Positions 6,571 through 9,561 of a DNA stretch of 9,561 nucleotides are shown here, in pieces (the stretch's first letter is position 1; every line of letters begins with the position of its first letter). The stretch lies in NCBI GenBank assembly GCA_963604075.1, contig CAVCPW010000060.1, forward strand, positions 1 to 9,561, in the 5' to 3' direction. The position numbers and the translations under genes were made by a program. Source of the DNA: Anthropogastromicrobium sp963604075. Its GTDB lineage: Bacteria > Bacillota > Clostridia > Lachnospirales > Lachnospiraceae. The notes beneath the pieces are model-generated. The model did no database searches and had not been told where the DNA came from. It saw nothing but the letters and a program-made list of their open reading frames with translations.

Positions 6571-8322
6571 TTACATCTTTTCTGGTGCACTAAATCCTAA
6601 CAGATCAATGCATGTCTCCAGAATGTCCTTGCAGTAAGAAATCAGTGCGATGTATCCGTTCTTCTTCTCCTGATCTTCCTCTGCTAAAATCTTGGTCTCA
6701 TGATAGAAACGGTTAAAGTCATTTGCAAGATCGTAGATATACGCACACAGCTTATGCGGTGCATACTCCGTGCTTGCCTGTGCAAAAACATCCGAAAATC
6801 TGGTCATGTCGAGCATCAGTGCCTTCTGCGCTGCGCCGTCTGGTGCAGTGATAGTCTTCGGTACTTCTGCACCGAACTTCTTTAAGATGGACTTGATTCT
6901 TACGATAGTATACAGAATGTACGGACCGGTATTTCCCTCGAAGGATGTGAAGCGGTCAACATCAAAGACATAATCCTTAGAAGCCTGATTTGACAGATCA
7001 CCATACTTGATTGCAGAAAGACCAATAATCTTTGCATTCTCGCGTGCCGTTTCCTCGTCCTCATCACGGCTTGCCATGATTTTATCATAAACAGCATCAT
7101 TAATGTCACGGATTAAATGTTCCAGACGCATAACGCCACCCTGTCTTGTCTTAAATGGTTTGCCATCCTTTCCGTTCATCGTACCAAAACCTAAAAACTG
7201 AAGCTTTGTATCTTCCGGAACAAGACTTGCCAGTCTGGACACACGGAATACCTGAGTAAAGTGCATTTCCTGACGCTTATCAACGACATAGATGATACGA
7301 TTCGGCTGAAACAGCTTTTCTCTCTCTACGATAGTTGCCAGATCTGTTGTCTGGTAAAGGCTCGCACCATCTGACTTTAAGATGATACACGGCGGAACTT
7401 CCTTTGTATCCTCCGGCTTTGCAACATCAACAACGAGCGCGCCGTTTGAAATGTAAGCCAGTCCCTTGTCCTTTAACATCTGAACCATATCCGGGATATA
7501 CGGCTGTGCATCGCTCTCCTTCTTCCACAGATCAAAGTCAACATTCAGCTTGCTGTAATTCTTCTTCAAGTCCTCGATAGATACGTTCAGAATGTGATTC
7601 CATATCGCAGTATAACCGCGATCTTTATTCTGCAGCATAACAGTTGCATCATGAGCGCGCTTTGCAAACTCCTCGTCCACCTTTGCCTTTCCGCTTGCAC
7701 ACGGATAAATCTCCTCTAATTCAGAGATGGTAAACGGAGCCTCCTTAGGATACTCACCTTCAAAATTAGGATCAAAATAAACCAACTCCGGCTTTCTCTC
7801 CTTTAACTCAGTGATGATCAGGCCCATCTGAAGTCCCCAGTCGCCTAAATGCGCATCACCAATGACCTCGTTTCCTGCATAACGAAGGATTCTCTTTACG
7901 CTCTCTCCAATAATTGCAGAACGTAAGTGACCAACATGAAGTGGCTTTGCTACATTTGGTCCGCCGTAGTCGATTACGATCTTCTCTGGTGCTGACAACT
8001 CAATACCATGCTTATCGCTTGCCTTCATCTGATTGACATAGGATGCCAGATATTCATTGTCCAGGTTAAAATTCAAAAATCCAGGCTTTACCGATGCCAC
8101 ATCCTTTAATACTACAGATGATTGAAGCTTTTCAGCTACCTCATCTGCAATCATAAACGGAGCCTTATGATACTTCTTCGCACCAGCCATTGCGCCGTTA
8201 CACTGATATTCACACAAATCAGGGCGATTGGATACTGTGACACGTCCGAGCTCACGCTCGTAACCGCATGCCTCAAATGCATCTCCAACCTCTCTGGAAA
8301 TAATGCTCAGTAACTTTTCCAT
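6571..8322 (-). CDS. argS: Arginyl-tRNA synthetase
   Basis: This 583-residue class I aminoacyl-tRNA synthetase charges tRNA-Arg with arginine in the cytoplasm, and like its family should need the tRNA bound to activate arginine. The N-terminal additional domain that contacts the tRNA D-loop covers about residues 1-90. The HIGH signature appears as HVGH at 129-132 within PNVAKPLHVGH. The KMSKS-loop equivalent is in GKDGKPFKTRQGG at about 384-396, the E. coli-like form that lacks a canonical KMSKS. GNTGPYILYT at 463-472 leads into the DALR anticodon-binding domain (about 465-583). Length and motif order are normal and the gene is intact. The ATG at 8322 follows AAGAAAGG with a slightly long 12-base gap; a nearer ATG at 8333 is out of frame and too close to that site. 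There is no T-box leader upstream. A terminator separates it from pnp. Confidence 0.98.
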   Translation of the reverse strand: MEKLLSIISREVGDAFEACGYERELGRVTVSNRPDLCEYQCNGAMAGAKKYHKAPFMIADEVAEKLQSSVVLKDVASVKPGFLNFNLDNEYLASYVNQMKASDKHGIELSAPEKIVIDYGGPNVAKPLHVGHLRSAIIGESVKRILRYAGNEVIGDAHLGDWGLQMGLIITELKERKPELVYFDPNFEGEYPKEAPFTISELEEIYPCASGKAKVDEEFAKRAHDATVMLQNKDRGYTAIWNHILNVSIEDLKKNYSKLNVDFDLWKKESDAQPYIPDMVQMLKDKGLAYISNGALVVDVAKPEDTKEVPPCIILKSDGASLYQTTDLATIVEREKLFQPNRIIYVVDKRQEMHFTQVFRVSRLASLVPEDTKLQFLGFGTMNGKDGKPFKTRQGGVMRLEHLIRDINDAVYDKIMASRDEDEETARENAKIIGLSAIKYGDLSNQASKDYVFDVDRFTSFEGNTGPYILYTIVRIKSILKKFGAEVPKTITAPDGAAQKALMLDMTRFSDVFAQASTEYAPHKLCAYIYDLANDFNRFYHETKILAEEDQEKKNGYIALISYCKDILETCIDLLGFSAPEKM

Positions 8323-8343
8323 ACAAAAACCATGCCTTTCTTA

Positions 8344-8372
8344 ATTCTATTTATTCTCTATTTTTTTGTGAA
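8344..8372 (-). promoter_or_regulatory. Candidate sigma-A promoter for argS
   Basis: TTCACA (8372-8367), a 17-base spacer and TAGAAT (8349-8344) match the -35 and -10 consensus at five of six positions each. The predicted start, near 8337, would leave a leader of only about 15 bases that begins inside the ribosome binding site. Either argS has a very short leader, or transcription starts elsewhere and this AT-rich match is fortuitous. Confidence 0.5.
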
Positions 8373-8443
8373 CTCGCCTGCATGTTTGAACTCATTTTTA
8401 TTTTCATGTCCATGTGTTCATCCACTTCTGTCTCGTTTGTCAT
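8351..8443 (-). CDS. Possible 30-residue small ORF upstream of argS
   Basis: An ATG at 8443 on the minus strand opens a 30-codon frame (MTNETEVDEHMDMKI to QKNRE) that stops at 8353-8351, 28 bases before argS. It is unusually rich in methionine and charged residues. No ribosome binding site is visible upstream, where CAAGCAG is part of a small hairpin, and the frame overlaps the candidate argS promoter. It is most likely a chance ORF, listed because it fills the gap between the pnp terminator and argS. Confidence 0.12.
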   Translation of the reverse strand: MTNETEVDEHMDMKIKMSSNMQASSQKNRE

Positions 8444-8457
8444 CTGCTTGAAAGCAG
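8444..8457. repeat. Short perfect inverted repeat
   Basis: CTGCTT and AAGCAG flank a two-base centre (effectively a five-base stem with a four-base loop). It lies nine bases to the right-hand terminator's left edge at 8467 and has no T-run, so it is not a terminator by itself. Confidence 0.35.
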
Positions 8458-8466
8458 AATGAAAGT

Positions 8467-8505
8467 GGAAAAAGATGCTGCCGAAACTCAACAACATCTT
8501 TTTCC
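8467..8505 (-). terminator. Intrinsic terminator of pnp
   Basis: Read on the minus strand, GGAAAAAGATGTTG pairs with CAGCATCTTTTTCC: 14 pairs including one G-U wobble, around an 11-base loop. The core GATGTTG/CAGCATC stem is followed by five T residues and preceded by five A residues, the usual shape of an intrinsic terminator. It lies about 100 bases after the pnp stop codon. The flanking A and T runs make it nearly symmetric, so it might also work in the other direction, but no plus-strand gene ends nearby. Confidence 0.75.
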
Positions 8506-8514
8506 CGACTGCCA

Positions 8515-8537
8515 CAGGTCAAAGACTCCTGACCCTG
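8515..8537. repeat. Second inverted repeat in the pnp 3' region
   Basis: CAGGTCA (8515-8521) pairs with TGACCCTG (8530-8537) with one bulged C, giving a seven-pair stem around an eight-base loop. It sits between the pnp stop and the terminator and has no T-run. In the mRNA it could stabilise the pnp 3' end. Together with the terminator it forms a compact palindromic block, which could be part of a dispersed repeat; a copy count would be needed to say so. Confidence 0.4.
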
Positions 8538-8606
8538 ACATTTTATTTACAAACGCAGCCATTCAGAGCCACATCTTATCTTGATTTTTCTTACAAATAT
8601 TACAAA

Positions 8607-9561
8607 TTACTTTACGTCCTTCATGCTGAAGCTGAATCTGCCCATCTTATCCTTGCCCAGGCATACAACCTTTACAACCTGTCCCATGGAAAGAACATCC
8701 TCAACCTTCTCAACACGCTTGTCAGACAGCTTTGAGATATGAACCATACCTTCCTTGCCCGGTGCAAACTCAAGGAATGCGCCAAAGTCCTTAATGCTGA
8801 TAACGGTACCCTCAAGAACCTGTCCTTCCTCAAAATCACTGGTGATAATCTCGATAGTCTTCATTGCCTTTGCGATCATGTCTGCATCTGTACCACAGAT
8901 GGAAACATTTCCATCATCGGTGATATCGATCTTTACGCCAGTCTCAGCGATGATTCGGTTGATTACCTTACCCTGCTTTCCAACAACGTCGCCAATGGTG
9001 GACGGATCAATAGTCATCATCTCGATCTTCGGAGCATACTTGCCAACAGTCTTTCTCGGCTCTGCGATTGCCTTGGACATAACCTCATCCATGATGTAGA
9101 ATCTTGCCTCTCTTGTTCTAGCAATAGCTTCCTCGATAATGGCTCTCGTCAGACCGTGAATCTTGATATCCATCTGGATTGCAGTAATACCCTTATGAGT
9201 ACCAGCTACCTTGAAGTCCATATCGCCGAAGAAGTCCTCAAGACCCTGAATATCGGTCAGTACGATGTAATCATCATCGGTATCACCGGTAACCAGACCA
9301 CAGGAAATACCTGCAACCATAGACTTAATCGGAACACCCGCTGCCATAAGTGCCATACAAGATGCACAGATGGAAGCCTGAGATGTGGAACCATTGGACT
9401 CAAAAGTCTCAGATACGGCACGGATTGCATACGGGAACTCTTCTGGCGTCGGAAGAACCGGAACCAGTGCTCTCTCAGCCAGTGCGCCGTGACCAATTTC
9501 ACGTCTTCCCGGGCCTCTGGAAACCTTGGTCTCACCTACAGAGTAAGCTGGGAAATTATAC
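8607..9561 (-). CDS. pnp: Polynucleotide phosphorylase, C-terminal part (cut by the window edge)
   Basis: The frame runs without a break from the window edge (first full codon at 9560) to the stop at 8607, giving the last 317 residues of PNPase; full-length enzymes are about 700. PNPase degrades RNA from the 3' end with phosphate, releasing nucleoside diphosphates, and works as a ring-shaped trimer. Visible here are the second RNase PH domain with SVGETKVSRGPGRREIGHG, the phosphate-binding SNGSTSQAS, and the catalytic residues in EDFFGDMDFK (visible residues D109, D115 and K117, matching E. coli D486, D492 and K494). A KH domain follows with GKQGK at 194-198, then an S1 domain at about 246-314. 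The protein ends right after S1, without the acidic or basic tail some relatives carry. The internal ATG at 9356 is not the start. Confidence 0.98.
   Translation of the reverse strand, partial: YNFPAYSVGETKVSRGPGRREIGHGALAERALVPVLPTPEEFPYAIRAVSETFESNGSTSQASICASCMALMAAGVPIKSMVAGISCGLVTGDTDDDYIVLTDIQGLEDFFGDMDFKVAGTHKGITAIQMDIKIHGLTRAIIEEAIARTREARFYIMDEVMSKAIAEPRKTVGKYAPKIEMMTIDPSTIGDVVGKQGKVINRIIAETGVKIDITDDGNVSICGTDADMIAKAMKTIEIITSDFEEGQVLEGTVISIKDFGAFLEFAPGKEGMVHISKLSDKRVEKVEDVLSMGQVVKVVCLGKDKMGRFSFSMKDVK

Noticed and set aside
8323..8606. T-box riboswitch ahead of argS
   Set aside because: The region has no T-box consensus (TGGNACCGCG-like) on the minus strand, and the only strong stem fits the pnp terminator.
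9257..9535. Arginine-rich 92-codon minus-strand ORF
   Set aside because: It is a shadow of pnp: the pnp frame is continuous through this stretch with conserved PNPase motifs.

Overview
The window looks like a chromosomal housekeeping stretch from a low-to-mid GC Firmicute. The most likely source is a clostridial gut bacterium of the Lachnospiraceae type. This rests on the Firmicute-style ribosome binding sites (GAAGGAG, AGAGGAG, AAAGGGG), the sequence character of the ArgRS, PNPase and SWIM-SNF2 proteins, and the absence of an E. coli-like layout. The family-level assignment is inference. No mobile element, CRISPR array, tRNA, rRNA or prophage gene is visible.

Layout, left to right. Positions 1-37 hold the first 12 codons of an unknown minus-strand gene with a strong ribosome binding site. 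A 240-residue helical protein of unknown function follows (72-794, minus), then a PHP-family phosphoesterase (858-1700, minus) with a complete metal-ligand set. These three point the same way with gaps of 34 and 63 bases and could be one operon read leftwards from an extended -10 promoter at 1735-1764. From the same divergent region, a signal-peptide and membrane-anchored secreted protein of no recognisable family reads rightwards (1784-3178). Its last 45 bases overlap, tail to tail, the end of a large SWIM-SNF2 helicase-like ATPase (3134-6403, minus). Upstream of that lies argS, arginyl-tRNA synthetase (6571-8322, minus), and then the 3' part of pnp, polynucleotide phosphorylase (8607 to the window edge, minus), which has its own hairpin terminator.

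How the genes relate: argS and pnp are core translation and RNA-turnover genes. The PHP protein may also be a nucleic-acid or nucleotide phosphoesterase, since its best-known relative is RNase AM/YciV. There is no clear shared pathway with the SNF2 protein or the secreted protein. I found no convincing multi-gene novel system. The points most worth a second look are the orphan membrane-anchored protein, its antisense overlap with the SNF2 gene, the dyad in the divergent promoter, and the mutually exclusive hairpins with a small ORF between argS and the SNF2 gene.
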